Of a stretch of 64,000 nucleotides of DNA, positions 1-10,338 are shown in pieces. The position numbers and the translations under genes were made by a program. Numbering within the stretch: position 1 is the stretch's first letter; the number at the start of each line of letters is the position of its first letter. This DNA comes from Parastagonospora avenae f. sp. tritici 18332-5 (lineage: Eukaryota; Ascomycota; Dothideomycetes; Pleosporales; Phaeosphaeriaceae): the NCBI GenBank assembly GCA_022559985.1, contig JAFJTR010000085.1, forward strand, positions 1 through 64,000, written 5' to 3'. The notes under the pieces were generated by a model, which had not been told where the DNA came from, made no database searches, and saw only the letters and a list, made by a program, of their open reading frames with translations.

Positions 1-73
1 TCCTCCCCCCCCCCCCCTCCCCCCCCACAACAAAACAAAACCCACCAAAATCCGCACCCGAATCCCCCTCCGC

Positions 74-108
<35 letters not shown>

Positions 109-117
109 ACCCCCCCT
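1..117. repeat. C-rich low-complexity tract
   Basis: The first 117 bases are nearly pure pyrimidine, with C runs at about 5-26 and 76-108 broken by a short A-rich piece. Nothing coding is visible. It may be a real homopolymer region or a poorly assembled contig edge; the sequence alone cannot tell. Confidence 0.8.
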
Positions 118-279
118 TCTTACCCACAGCTAATGGTCGCGCTGCCAGACAAGCTAGAAACACATCGCTAGCAACATGCTTATGCTCGTCTTCCCCAGGC
201 GATTCCCATCGTGTCGAGACATACACGGGCGAGTCGCCAATTATATAGTAGTAGGATGTCTCTTATGGCGCGGAGGCCA

Positions 280-846
280 TTAAGCTGGGCCCTTGGCTCG
301 CTTGTTGGAATAATTTGTAGTACCATTGTTATCCTCATCTCGAGAGTGTCTTTTGTGGTTCACGGAGTCCTCATCCGAGTGCTCTTCCTCATCCCCATCA
401 TCCTCGTCATCCTCGCTGCCAGAGTCGGCGGACTGATCGCTATTATTGCCGTCATCCGAAGCAGACTCGTTGTCACTGCCGCTCTTCGTTTTCTGCGATT
501 TCTTCCAGATCAGCGCAGCAGGAAAGTCCTCAGAGAGTCCATCGCCGATGTCATCACGTGGAAGCTCAAGCAGGTGGTCGTATTCTTCCTCGAGAAGCTG
601 ATACAGCTGGTCTGTGTAGTCTATGGGTTCGGCGGCGTTTTCGGGGTCATTTTCAGGATCCTCCAACAGATGATCGTAAACTTCTTCAGGGAGCTGATAT
701 GGTTGATCCGTGAAGTCCCCAGGTGCACTGGATTCGACATTGCCCTCGGACTCGACATCTTCCTCGGCGTTGACATGTCCCCCAGACTCTATTCCGTGCC
801 TAATGTCATCGGCTTCCGCGTATAGTTCCCAATGGCGTGTGCGCAT
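280..846 (-). CDS. Acidic repeat-containing hypothetical protein
   Basis: The open frame encodes 188 residues, very rich in Asp, Glu and Ser, with no recognised family. Residues 44-63 and 76-95 are near-identical copies of a motif that reads as D-F/Y-T-D-Q-x-Y-Q-L-x-E-E-x-Y-D-H-L-L-E, spaced 32 residues apart. A Ser/Asp/Glu-rich stretch follows (about 120-165), then a basic tail (N-K-R-A-K) that could act as a nuclear localisation signal. No signal peptide or membrane segment is seen. The same frame stays open upstream to 1071 apart from one TAG at 853-855, so the annotated start may not be the original one. The composition suggests a disordered, possibly nuclear protein, but the function is unknown. 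Confidence 0.5.
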   Translation of the reverse strand: MRTRHWELYAEADDIRHGIESGGHVNAEEDVESEGNVESSAPGDFTDQPYQLPEEVYDHLLEDPENDPENAAEPIDYTDQLYQLLEEEYDHLLELPRDDIGDGLSEDFPAALIWKKSQKTKSGSDNESASDDGNNSDQSADSGSEDDEDDGDEEEHSDEDSVNHKRHSRDEDNNGTTNYSNKRAKGPA

Positions 847-852
847 ATTTAG

Positions 853-1071
853 CTAGTGCTGCCACACCTCACGCGAGCGGAAGTCGAGCACTTGCCAGTC
901 CTGCAGCTTGAAGAAAGGGCTGCCATCGTGGCCGTTTGTGTTCTGGCGTGACATCGCTTGCACGGAGGAACGAGAGACGAAAGGGGCGAGCGGGTGCTGT
1001 TGGAGCTGTTGGAGCTGTTGGAGGACGAATGCTAGACTCGAAGAGTGCGCGAGTGCTGGAGAGCGTTCCAA
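853..1071 (-). pseudogene. In-frame upstream segment cut off by TAG
   Basis: This 72-codon open stretch lies in exactly the same frame as the acidic protein at 280-846 and is separated from it by one TAG and two codons. It has a Gln/Leu repeat from a tandem GTTGGAGCT-type repeat (about 998-1023) and a non-repetitive end (F-F-K-L-Q-D-W-Q-V-L-D-F-R) that looks coding. It could be a 5' portion lost to a nonsense change (CAG to TAG), an exon joined by a very short 39-nt in-frame intron with a weak donor, or chance. There is no independent evidence of expression. Confidence 0.3.
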
Positions 1072-1813
1072 CGGCTATAGGAAAGGGGTCGAATATGTGC
1101 AAGAGACAGCTTAAGATGTTCGTCTTTGGATGTATACGTTTATCGAGTCAGTGATATGGATAGTTGAGGTCAAGCAGTCGAGGTGATCAAGGGCAGAGTT
1201 GGTAGAGGTGCTAAACGAGAGAAGCGGTAGGAAGGAAAGGCACAAGAAGCTCGAGGTGAGGGCCATACTGGAGAATGGTGATTGATTTCCATAGCCATGC
1301 TTGACGTTGTCCGAATCTATACAAAAGTCTTCACAATGTGAGAACGCGGAAGGCGTGGCGGGTCGCCGCCAGTAGAAAGTGAAATAATACCCTATGATCT
1401 CCAAATCCATAGGAGAGGAGCTGTATATATGCTCGCACAGAGCAAGCTGCTTGATATGGGCATGCTTGATCCAACGCGCAGTGGGCTTGTGAACGATGTC
1501 CAGTTCAAGCGCGGCGAACAAACTCTGCGCCGATGCTCGAGCCATTGTGCAGCTGGCACTGTAGCGTTCGAGGCAGGTGATACGCTTTTCAGGCCCTGCA
1601 ATGCAATGCCTCTTCCAGCACCGGGTCCTGGGCTTTTCACGCATCTGCGCGGCGCCTGTCCAACTTGCACATTTTCTTCGCCAATGTTCGCCGCAGAAGG
1701 CTCAATACCAGGCTGAACAAGAAAACATCGATCGATGTCGATGTCGATGTCAAAATACAAGAGGCAGACCCGCAGCCGGAAGATATGTCGAATGAAAGTC
1801 CAAGTTCGCGAAA
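1072..1813. other. Intergenic, nothing recognised
   Basis: Several short overlapping frames occur on both strands, but none has convincing composition, motifs or splice structure. A GATGTC-type microsatellite-like stretch lies near 1731-1752. Confidence 0.5.
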
Positions 1814-3229
1814 TTAATGCGCCGGGTTCTTACACCTCTGGTGTCGCGCCCAGTCGGCAAAAACCTGCTTTCTCCATCCACTCCTCCACATCACCGTGTC
1901 TCTTCCCTTCCCATCATCGATGTCAACCTCCTGGGGTGGTGTAAACCTCCCAAATCTCATGCTGCTGCTCAGGTGGCACTTTGTCTCTCCATTCTCGTTC
2001 CAATTCTTCGTCTTGATTGACGAGTAACTCCACTGCATGCAGTATTCGCTCTTGTCGCAGCTCGCCTCGCAGGCTTCGGGGCTCGCTTCGCCGTTGGGTG
2101 CGTGCCCGTCGTTGGGGTCGTCGGACTCGAAGAGTATGTTCCAGCGCGCGTTGCTGGAGTCGGATGACAAGTTGTCCCAGTCCGAGCGGTTAGCGCGCAT
2201 GTCTTCGGGAGCCATGAAGCGTTCCCACAGGTCTGCGTATAGAAGTGGTTGATCGATATGATGATCTGTTCTATTCTTGCGCATGAGGAAGAGATCGGAG
2301 TTTAGGTCATGCGGAACGCGATGCATCATGAGCACGCGCTCGCACCAGAGGGCGGGCGAGAATGGGACGGTGCTTGGTTCAAAGCCGGAGATGCCAGGCC
2401 AAGCGGCTGTTAGGCTGAGGTTGAGCTCGGCCTTGAGGACGGCGGTGATCAGATCGAAGGCCGATGGGTATGTGATGATGTGTGATTGCCAGCTCTTAAC
2501 GACGTGGCCTCGGTCCTTGAAGAGCTCTTTCATGGCGCCCAAGGAGAGGATGAACGAGTTGCCTCCTGCTGCAAAACCGTCTGGTACACCTGATATTGGG
2601 GGATTGCCGAAGAACCATTTCGACTTGGGGTTGTATTGGGCTAGCCAGTCGAGTGTGTTGACGCGCTCAACAAAAGTGTCGTCGTCGATGAAGGCGTACC
2701 AGCTGCGGTCTGGTCTGTAGTCCCATGCTCGCCCCATGGCCTGCAGGATCTTGTACTTGTTCAATGCCAACTGCACTTCTGCCTCTTCTGCCGGGTCGCG
2801 CTTCCTCGTATACTGCAACGGTATGCTTCTCCGCGCAAAGTCAATTTGCTGCCTGTATCTCTCCAGCTCTTTGTTTGCAACGATGAAGTCCCTAGGGTAT
2901 CCAAACAGCACATCGAAGATGGGCCATACGCCCACATTCATCTGCAAGTCGCCAAATATAAGGGTCGGGTCCCAGTCCTCCGGGAACATGTATCCCAACG
3001 ATGGCGCAAGTTTGGTGTATACGTCGGTCGCGGTCGTCGAGATCGATACGACCAGGTGGTCGTGGCCCACGCGGTGCGGGCCCAATGAACTCCCTTTCTG
3101 CGGTCGCAAGCTGGGTGGTAGTTCTTCATCGTCGTAGTATCGCGGCCATCCTTTGATCCACATGAAGCCGTAGACGACCAGGACTACAATGAGGAGGCGC
3201 CCCGGGCGCGATAATGCACGGGCTAGCAT
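1814..3229 (-). CDS. GT31-like type II membrane glycosyltransferase
   Basis: A single exon encodes 471 residues. A short basic N-terminus precedes one hydrophobic helix at about residues 11-26, the layout of a Golgi type II membrane enzyme. The catalytic-type motif F-I-D-D-D-T-F (DDD at 182-184) is the metal-binding DxD signature of Fringe/GT31-like transferases, and a Gly-Gly segment at 222-223 (A-A-G-G-N-S-F) matches the usual acceptor-side loop. The C-terminal 80 residues hold four cysteines in a PAN/apple-like context, often seen appended to fungal GT31-like proteins. It probably transfers a hexose onto glycoproteins or glycans in the Golgi lumen. Donor and acceptor cannot be read from sequence. 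The start is the first ATG just before the membrane helix. Confidence 0.75.
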   Translation of the reverse strand: MLARALSRPGRLLIVVLVVYGFMWIKGWPRYYDDEELPPSLRPQKGSSLGPHRVGHDHLVVSISTTATDVYTKLAPSLGYMFPEDWDPTLIFGDLQMNVGVWPIFDVLFGYPRDFIVANKELERYRQQIDFARRSIPLQYTRKRDPAEEAEVQLALNKYKILQAMGRAWDYRPDRSWYAFIDDDTFVERVNTLDWLAQYNPKSKWFFGNPPISGVPDGFAAGGNSFILSLGAMKELFKDRGHVVKSWQSHIITYPSAFDLITAVLKAELNLSLTAAWPGISGFEPSTVPFSPALWCERVLMMHRVPHDLNSDLFLMRKNRTDHHIDQPLLYADLWERFMAPEDMRANRSDWDNLSSDSSNARWNILFESDDPNDGHAPNGEASPEACEASCDKSEYCMQWSYSSIKTKNWNENGETKCHLSSSMRFGRFTPPQEVDIDDGKGRDTVMWRSGWRKQVFADWARHQRCKNPAH

Positions 3230-5011
3230 CGCTGCTACCGCATCTGTATATGGAAGGAATGAATGTTTCGGTCAGTCCAGTACTGAATACTGTTTCTATT
3301 GTCGTCAAGAAGGAGCCATGGTGCTTGTGGATGTTCACATGGGTAGCTCAGGAGATGGTCCGTTAGAGATTCCGCCAAGCCTAAGTTCGCCTGTCCAGCC
3401 GGAAACATTCCTGCTGTGGGGGCTTGCGTAAGCTGCATGGCGTACGCGTCGAGACATGGTAGTGTTGCGACAACACTGCACAGCGCAATCTACCTGGAAT
3501 GCGTCGAATTGATGATTTCGTCTCAAAGGAATTGCGACAACGGTTGTTAGCGCCCGCGACCGTACCTAGTTGTTCCTGCTTGGCGCTGTGTGACCCCGAA
3601 TCTAAGACTAGAGAAGCCGATCCACGTCTCCCGTTCTGCTGTAGGTTCAAGCCTCAAAGTTGGCTAGAGCTTTGTCAGCTCGTTCTGCCTTACGGCACTT
3701 GTCTGCAGTTTCAGCGCGTCTTTTTTTCGAAACGCCTGCGATCTGCAAATATGTTGTGTGCTCAATGAGTCCTAATGACGATCTGCGAGACATGGTAGCT
3801 CCTTTGTAGCAAACTTCGTCAAAGTCACGTATGACTGGTGGGTCCTGTGTCAAAGATACTATGGCACTCTCAGAGGGTTCAATTCAAATTTGCTCGAGTT
3901 GTTGTATTGCCATCTATCCGCCGATAACTTCTCTCGCATTTTCAGTGCTTGCTACCTCTGCTGGTCGCATCTCATCCCCTTTGTTTCTGGGTAGTTGGAT
4001 ACAATGAGGTACCAGGACTTTTGAATGTACTATTCATCGGTTCGCAATATCTGTAATTCCAGTCCAATGGATAAGAGGATACGCCTATTATAGGCTGCTC
4101 GGGCTGGTTTAGCAAACGATGCGATGGCACAGGCCTGTCGCACATGACTGGAGACAATTGCCGCCTTGCTCATGTGCAGGATGATTGCGACGACTTGGGG
4201 TTTGGATGCTGTGTCGTTGGTACCCCCCATGGAATAAATTATCTCTGATGAGATCAAGGGGACCGGTAGAGGGGACCGGTAGAGGGGACCATGAATATCA
4301 CATGAGCGTGATGAGGTCCATTGCGGTCACCGCGCCGTCAGTATTCAAGCTGGACATACTTTGGCGCCTACAGAAAGATCTGCAAAAATCAGCGGGTCCT
4401 CATGTTTGTCCTCGTAATATTTCCTGGTGAGTTTTCTGAGGCTCTGCATCTCTTTTCATCTTAGTAGCTTGGACAATGTTAGGGACAACTGCTGCTTCCT
4501 CTTTGGCATCTCGTTTCTACTCAACGAGTGATTTTGCAGTCCAGCTGATTTTGGTGAGGTACTTCCAGGTGGCTTTGCAATCTGGGGTTTAGAAATAGGG
4601 TATGTAAGCAGGGTAATTTTGAGAAACAGAAGACTCTAGCGGCTCTTGCAGATTCGATAGATGCGGTACTAGCGCGCCGCGTGAGCACGTGTCTGCCGAC
4701 CCGACGCGCCCGAACCACCTTTGAACTACGAAACTCTGGGATTCTGCCTCGCGACCTCGACTTCACTTCCTGGGCCACCTACTGCGTCACTTTCTTGTCT
4801 TCATCTCAAAATCACTTACGAGCTATTGCTCGAAATTTTCTTGCAAGCAGTTCATCTTGTTCGGGCTGTACCTTTAACCTGGTCGCGCTGTACTTGAGGC
4901 TGCAGGTGAGCTGCGAGCAGCCGACACAGGTCCCAGGTCACATTTCACTGGCCTGGCATACGGCCAGACTGGATTAGCTCGAATTTTAACAATTAAAGGT
5001 CCAAGAAAACC
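3230..5011. other. Long intergenic region
   Basis: This is the shared upstream space of the divergent glycosyltransferase and duplicated-domain genes. Short frames occur (for example 3499-3768 +), without motifs or coding bias that I trust. A small tandem repeat lies at 4258-4290. The last 250 bases before 5012 are pyrimidine-rich and probably hold promoter and leader sequence. Confidence 0.5.
4258..4290. repeat. 13-bp direct repeat, about 2.5 copies
   Basis: The unit GGGGACCGGTAGA occurs twice in a row and is followed by a partial third copy (GGGGACC). It lies between divergent genes and has no recognised function. Confidence 0.85.
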
Positions 5012-6775
5012 ATGTCAGCCACGTCGATGAACGAGATACTGAAGTTCATGCGCGAGGAGTACGATGCGCAAGAACTTCTGGACATGCTACCTGTACATGA
5101 CCGTCTCAGGTGGACTCCTTGGTCCATCAACACACCAGTCGACCTCCCAGAGGCACTCATTATCGGCACTGTTGAACGCCGGGATATCCTTGCGTATGTT
5201 ACACAGAAAGGCGAAAAACCGCGCGAAGTGCGCTACTGCTCTATTCCAGCAGGCCGAACCACTAGCTCAGCCTCCCTTCAAACGCTTACGCAGGATGAGG
5301 TAGTAACTATGAAGCTCGATGCGCCATTTAAGTACAACGCGGATTCGGCTAAGGGAATGAAGCGGAAGTTTAGCGTCATTATTAAGTGGTATTTCATGGA
5401 AAGAGGCCTTTTGATCAACGCAGTCAGCGGTGATTTGGCAGACTGGTGTAAAATCTTCTGCAATGCGTTGCGGAATGTTGAGCCTGACCCGAGAGCTGTG
5501 AGAAGGAAGGACAATGCTGCGAGGAAGCCGACTCGAAAATCTGCGACATTTGAGTCCGAGCCATCAGTAGCAGCCAAGGGACCTCGGAGGTCAGGTCTCA
5601 GTAATCCACGAAGGCCAGCATCAGGAGTCGCCATAGTCGAGGAAAGTCCGGATGCCGAAGAGACAAGCAGTCCTTATGGTCTACGCTCGGCTCGGCGTAG
5701 TGAGAATGGCATTACTACGAAAGGCGCCGCAGATTCGCCAGTTCATGAACAAATACCACATACCCCCAGAGCCGAAAATCCCGCCTTCGAGACTGTGCGC
5801 AGTTATTTAGAGGATCAGAACATCGACTACTTGCTCAGGAATCTGCCTGCGGTCTCTGAGCATCAATTCTTTGATGGCAAACTCTCTGGAGATTCACTGC
5901 CAAAGAAGCTATACATTGGCCGCACTTCAGAGCGCAGAGACAACATATATGCTCACCTGCGCTTAGATGGCGGCTTCCACTCTGTTGACTTCTGGTCACG
6001 CGAGTCGAAGGGCCATAAAGATGTCACATGGGACTGGCAAGAGATTGCAAAGCAATCCCTCATCCACCCATTCAACAAAACATATGAGAAGGACAGCAAG
6101 ACCATGACCAGAGAAGCTAAAATACGACTAGACACCATTATCGAGTGGTACTTCCTCGCAGAAGGTGTGGGCAAAGACATTGTCCTAAAAGGAAGCCCCA
6201 ATTTCACTGTACTTCTCAAACAGGCTCTCACATACATCGCAGAGCGTATGGGCCCTGCTGCCGTGCCAGGACCCTCCGAGGATTCCCCCACAGCTTCAAA
6301 GCGAACACCGAGCATAACCCCAAAGCAAGCACCGACCGCTCGCTCGCTGGATGAAAGTCAGATCCAGAGTTCCCTCGCTTCAGCTGTGCCCTCATCAGGA
6401 ACCCAAGCTTCTCCTCGCGGGACTAAACGCACCTTTGAAGATGCGACCTTTGAGGCCCTCAGCGATCTCAGCAGTATGGAGCGCAAGCTTACTATCGACA
6501 TCAATGTTGTAGACGAAGAGCTCGAGACGCACGAGATGAAGAAGCAAAATTTTGCTGAGCAACAGGAACGTGACAAACAGCAATGGCTTGCTAAGTGGGC
6601 GCTTGAGAAGCAGCGATGGCTTGCCGAGTGGGAGCTTAAGAGCCAGAATTGGGTGGATGAGTGGGAGATGGAGCATGACAGTATACTTGGAAGGCGGGAG
6701 ACAGTTGCCGAGGAGAGGCACAGAGTGAGGCATAAGTTCAGGCGGTTGACAATGGAAGTAGGCGAGGAAGAGTGA
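5012..6775 (+). CDS. Protein with an internal domain duplication, unknown family
   Basis: A single exon encodes 587 residues. Two halves align by eye. Residues about 12-155 and about 261-412 both run: short helix ending in L-L-x-x-L-P, a hydrophobic strand with I-G-T/R-x-E-R-R-D, a region ending in P-F-K/N, and then I-x-x-x-I-I/D-T-I-I-x-W-Y-F-x-x-x-G. The strongest shared pieces are E-R-R-D and I-K/E-W-Y-F. A disordered basic linker separates them. The C-terminus (about 500-587) is a charged coiled coil with a repeated W-L-A-x-W-x-L-x-K/E unit. No catalytic motif is evident. It resembles a scaffold or nucleic-acid-associated protein only in general layout, and I assign no function. Confidence 0.7.
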   Translation: MSATSMNEILKFMREEYDAQELLDMLPVHDRLRWTPWSINTPVDLPEALIIGTVERRDILAYVTQKGEKPREVRYCSIPAGRTTSSASLQTLTQDEVVTMKLDAPFKYNADSAKGMKRKFSVIIKWYFMERGLLINAVSGDLADWCKIFCNALRNVEPDPRAVRRKDNAARKPTRKSATFESEPSVAAKGPRRSGLSNPRRPASGVAIVEESPDAEETSSPYGLRSARRSENGITTKGAADSPVHEQIPHTPRAENPAFETVRSYLEDQNIDYLLRNLPAVSEHQFFDGKLSGDSLPKKLYIGRTSERRDNIYAHLRLDGGFHSVDFWSRESKGHKDVTWDWQEIAKQSLIHPFNKTYEKDSKTMTREAKIRLDTIIEWYFLAEGVGKDIVLKGSPNFTVLLKQALTYIAERMGPAAVPGPSEDSPTASKRTPSITPKQAPTARSLDESQIQSSLASAVPSSGTQASPRGTKRTFEDATFEALSDLSSMERKLTIDINVVDEELETHEMKKQNFAEQQERDKQQWLAKWALEKQRWLAEWELKSQNWVDEWEMEHDSILGRRETVAEERHRVRHKFRRLTMEVGEEE

Positions 6776-7139
6776 TGAAAAGCCTGGTCTGGGTAAAGTA
6801 GAAGCATGGAGTCGGAGGATGTTTCGGTTTGGTCTGGATCCCCCTTCATACGTCATTTTCTGCTGTCAAATTTGCGAATGCTGTAACATAGGATATCACG
6901 CGGAGGTACATTTTAAGGAGTCAGTTTTATTATGATATAAGCTCCACACCTAAAGCGATATCCATTTTCCGCATGCAAGATGATCTGAAAGAGAATCAAC
7001 TCAGAAAGACACCGATGACAACACTGTCCCTCGCTCAGACATTCAGTCTGCCTATCAAGGTACTCAATGACTACATATACATCTAAGGTGCATGCTAGAA
7101 CCCCTTCCATCGTAAACAGCAAATACCACCATACCATAT
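6776..7139. other. Intergenic, AT-richer
   Basis: This is the shared 3' region between the duplicated-domain gene and the eroded coiled-coil gene, which converge here. Nothing else was recognised. Confidence 0.45.
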
Positions 7140-7361
7140 AAAGCATTTCTAACCCTCCCTCAGACTCCACAAATTCAGCCTCCTGTATGTCCACATCTCC
7201 AGTCTGTCCTTCAAGCCACCTTACGCCTCTTTTCGGCCTCTACATGTCTCTGCCAGCATCAATCATGTCCATCAGGATCGTCTCCATCAAGTCATCATCA
7301 TCCGTTTCCGCTTTCCTCTTCTTCGCATTCGCCTTTCGATATCGACACGCTCAGCTTCCGT
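7140..7361 (-). pseudogene. Eroded C-terminal remnant of the coiled-coil gene
   Basis: Downstream of the TAG at 7362-7364 the sequence still reads like protein. The same frame continues for about 11 codons (T-E-A-E-R-V-D-I-E-R-R); after a shift of one base the frame gives a basic then acidic segment (K-K-R-K-A-E-T-D-D-D-D-L-M) followed by an amphipathic stretch to a second TAG at 7240-7242. Beyond it, the same frame gives D-V-D-I-Q-E-A-E-F-V-E-S. Basic-plus-acidic tails are common at the end of such proteins, so I read this as a former C-terminus broken by two stops and a frameshift. Confidence 0.45.
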
Positions 7362-9286
7362 CTACGCAAGTGCCTTCTTCGCCTCAATAGCTGCGATTTC
7401 ATCTTCACACTCTGTCGTTAGGACTTGTAATCTTGCAGAGAATTTTTTTGACTTCATTTCAGCGTCTTTCAGAGTCTCCAATCGCACGCGAATGGAACCA
7501 TTCAAGTCCAGGCTTGGGCCATTCATAAGATCTCTCATTGCTTCATCGCAAGCTTTAGAGGCTTCGTCTTCTTCTTACTTTGCCGTAGTTCCAGCATCGG
7601 CAATTTTGAGTCGTAGGTCTGCGATCTGTTCACCGTAGGCCTGCACTTGTTGTTGATAGCTAGTTGTGACAGTCTGGTATGTCCTGATGGTGATGGAATC
7701 TTTTAGCCATGTGCATCGCACTTCGTTACTCGTGTCTTTGGCCAGGTCGGTCATGACATGAAGAAGTTCTCCAGGGGTGGTCTTATGGCTAGATGCATCT
7801 TCATTCAGGTCATCTCCCATGACCGAGTCCTGGTCAGGATCCCGGGCGCCTGCGGATGCAGTGCTTATCTGTTCGAGCATGGGTGAGTTTGTGCTCGGAA
7901 CGATCTGAGGGGTGGATGATATCGATGATTTCGATTTTAATACAATCTTGGCTTCAGTCATCATGACATGAGGCAAGCTTGTCTCGACTTGGTCAGCCCC
8001 TTCTGCGGGACGGTCTGGAGCCACAGACTTTGTGTCAGAGCTACTTGGGCTTGTTGACCGGACTACCCTGGAATCCGGCGGCTCCAATGGAGTTTGAAGA
8101 ATCCTCGGAACGTTGGAGGACCACGTTGCTTTGGAGAAAATGCCATAGAGTCCCGTGCCTGACTTCTGAGCCGGCAGGTTTATCGCTGACCATCGTGAAG
8201 TGCTGCTCTCTCCGTTGCCCATGTCAAACATGTTATCCTCGGACGCTCGGCTTGTGTCTTCAGTATGGCTTTGAGCAAGATCCACGCCAGGAGCAGTCGT
8301 CGTGGAAGCTGACCTGGAGGAGCTGTGAATCTGTAAAGCGGCTGGAGTCGGCCTGTATAGTTCGATTGCAGTCGATGAGCCTGCGGTGTTGTTGTTCGCC
8401 GGAGCAATCTGCCTCTGTTTAGTACCATGGTGATCGTCAGATTCGATGCACTTACCTCGATGGTATCCAAGATGCCGTCTGGGACGGGTGCGGCTAGATT
8501 TGCCGCGCCATCACCTGCAACGGGCCCGTTACCATATCCCGCCGTTCTGATCGTCGAAATTGTCCTGGTGAATGACTGTAGATCGATCGCAATCCGTTTG
8601 CCATCCGAGTGGCCGCGAAGAACAAATAGATCTTTCAAGTATGTACTCAAAACCTGCGCAAGAGCCTTAGTCTGCGCAACGGGCGTATCCTTACCTGCAA
8701 GCTCAATGTGGGAGTAGGGCTTGTCGTATGTGACCGACACCAGACCAGCTCTTTGGATCTCGATTCTGAGTCGATTTTTGCCACCTTGTATCATACTGAG
8801 CTGCTGTGCGAGGTGAGTATGCCTCCGGAGGACGAAACATGCCACCATGAACACCTTTACAGGACAATCGCACTCCGATGCCGTACTAGTATCATGTCGA
8901 ATGTGCTTGAATGGGGATGCGTAAGTGATCTGACTGAGCATCGAAGGCTCAATCTCTGACATAGTGTCTCCGTCGCCAGTGATCAGCTTGACCAGGTTTG
9001 CTCGGAGCGAATGCTTTTTGTCGTCAATCGGCTTTCGCAGGCAAGCAAACACTTCTTGGCCATGCATTTTGTCGACTTCAAGCTTCTCGTCGCCCGGGAT
9101 TTTGGATTTACGTGACATACCATGCCACTGTAAGAGGTCAAAGCCTGGCGGTTCTCCAACGTCAGTCTCGGTCTTTACGACGTCGATGATGGTACGCACG
9201 TCTTGTCCTCTTACCATCCCTTTGCCAGAGCCTGATGGGGTAATACAGAAACCTAACATGTAACAGCGGCATCCGACAACAATCAA
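7362..9286 (-). CDS. Coiled-coil hypothetical protein, truncated
   Basis: Two long frames on the minus strand join cleanly. An upstream exon ends at D-G-I-L-D-T-I-E, followed by an intron of about 47 nt near 8410-8456 with a GTAAGT donor and a CTAAAC branch-like site, and the next exon continues in phase. A TAA at 7575-7577 can be removed by a possible 45-nt in-frame intron (7534-7578), giving a coiled-coil ending at the TAG at 7362. The protein has a folded-looking first half (F-M-V-A-C-F-V-L and L-R-I-E-I-Q-R-A-G-L segments), a Ser/Thr-rich middle and a C-terminal coiled coil. I do not recognise the family. The 5' end is unresolved: a further exon may lie at about 9402-9693. The 3' end appears truncated, so the gene may be decaying. 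Confidence 0.5.
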
Positions 9287-9693
9287 TCAGACAAAGGCCA
9301 CGACTACCAATAGTACTTGCCAACCAGCGCAAACAAATTCGCAATGCAAGCAGCAAATGATCCCGCAAGCAATTCCGCAAAGCTCAAACATGGCACCGGC
9401 GTTATGTTACTACGATACAGACATCATACAAGCCCAGACTTTCCAGCAAATGAAATCCGAGTGCGAGTTTTAAGCCTTTTCTGGTGATTTCGATTCTGAG
9501 GCTCTGGAGTGCTGCTTTGGCCGACGGAGTTTCTGAGGTGAGCTGAGGCATTGCGTGGATCGTGGTTGTGGGTGGTGTTTTCTTTCCGGTTGATGAATGA
9601 TGAGATATGAGTCTGATGGTGACTAGATAACGGGACTTTGTGAGTCTGCGGAGGAATGAGTGGTAAAGCAATGCTAAGCTTTCGTGCAGTAGC

Positions 9694-10338
9694 AGGTCTG
9701 GTCTAAGATAAGCGATGCTGTCACCACGCTGCGTCGCTGAAGTGAGATCACAATAGCCGTCTCCGGCTATGAAACCTAAAGGGCCTATCTGTGCCGTGAT
9801 GGTGCAAAGTAAGATGTAGGCCAAAGAGTTCGAGAGAGTAGAATAGAGTGTTCCCAGGAAAGTTGATGTGAGATCTAAAGGGTTCTTGATGATGTTGATG
9901 ATTGACGTGATTGATTGTGTGTCCGTCGTCTGATCTATGAACAGGTGGTTTTATCCCCGCCCTTGTGCGACCAGCTGCACAGTCCATTCCATGCATTGCT
10001 ATTCTAGCCGAGCCTGTGTTACAGCCCAGCCTCGCTCATCTCCGACAGTTAAAGACGATGTGGTAGACGCAGAGAGGCTTGAGGTGCAGCAGTAAGCGCC
10101 TGGACGACCGTGGCCAAGGTAAGTGGTGAGAGAAAAGCCTCTCCGGCTAACATCGCCGCGCCACACCAGCCTAGTCACAAACAACAAATGAGGATCTTAC
10201 ACATTGCAAATCAGCATTGAAACTACAAACTAAACTAAAAATACGAGAAGGGGTATATGGATATAAGCCGCACGTCGACGCCCATCCCAAACCTAAACAT
10301 CAACTCCAAATAAAGCCTCAAGATCTCAATCTCTCAAT
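9694..10338. other. Intergenic
   Basis: This lies between the presumed 5' end of the coiled-coil gene and the 3' end of the dynein gene, both on the minus strand. It should hold the promoter of the former and the terminator of the latter. No further structure was recognised. Confidence 0.4.

Noticed and set aside
1111..1644. 177-residue open frame on the minus strand
   Set aside because: Composition is irregular, there is no recognisable motif and no splice structure, and comparable frames occur by chance on the opposite strand.
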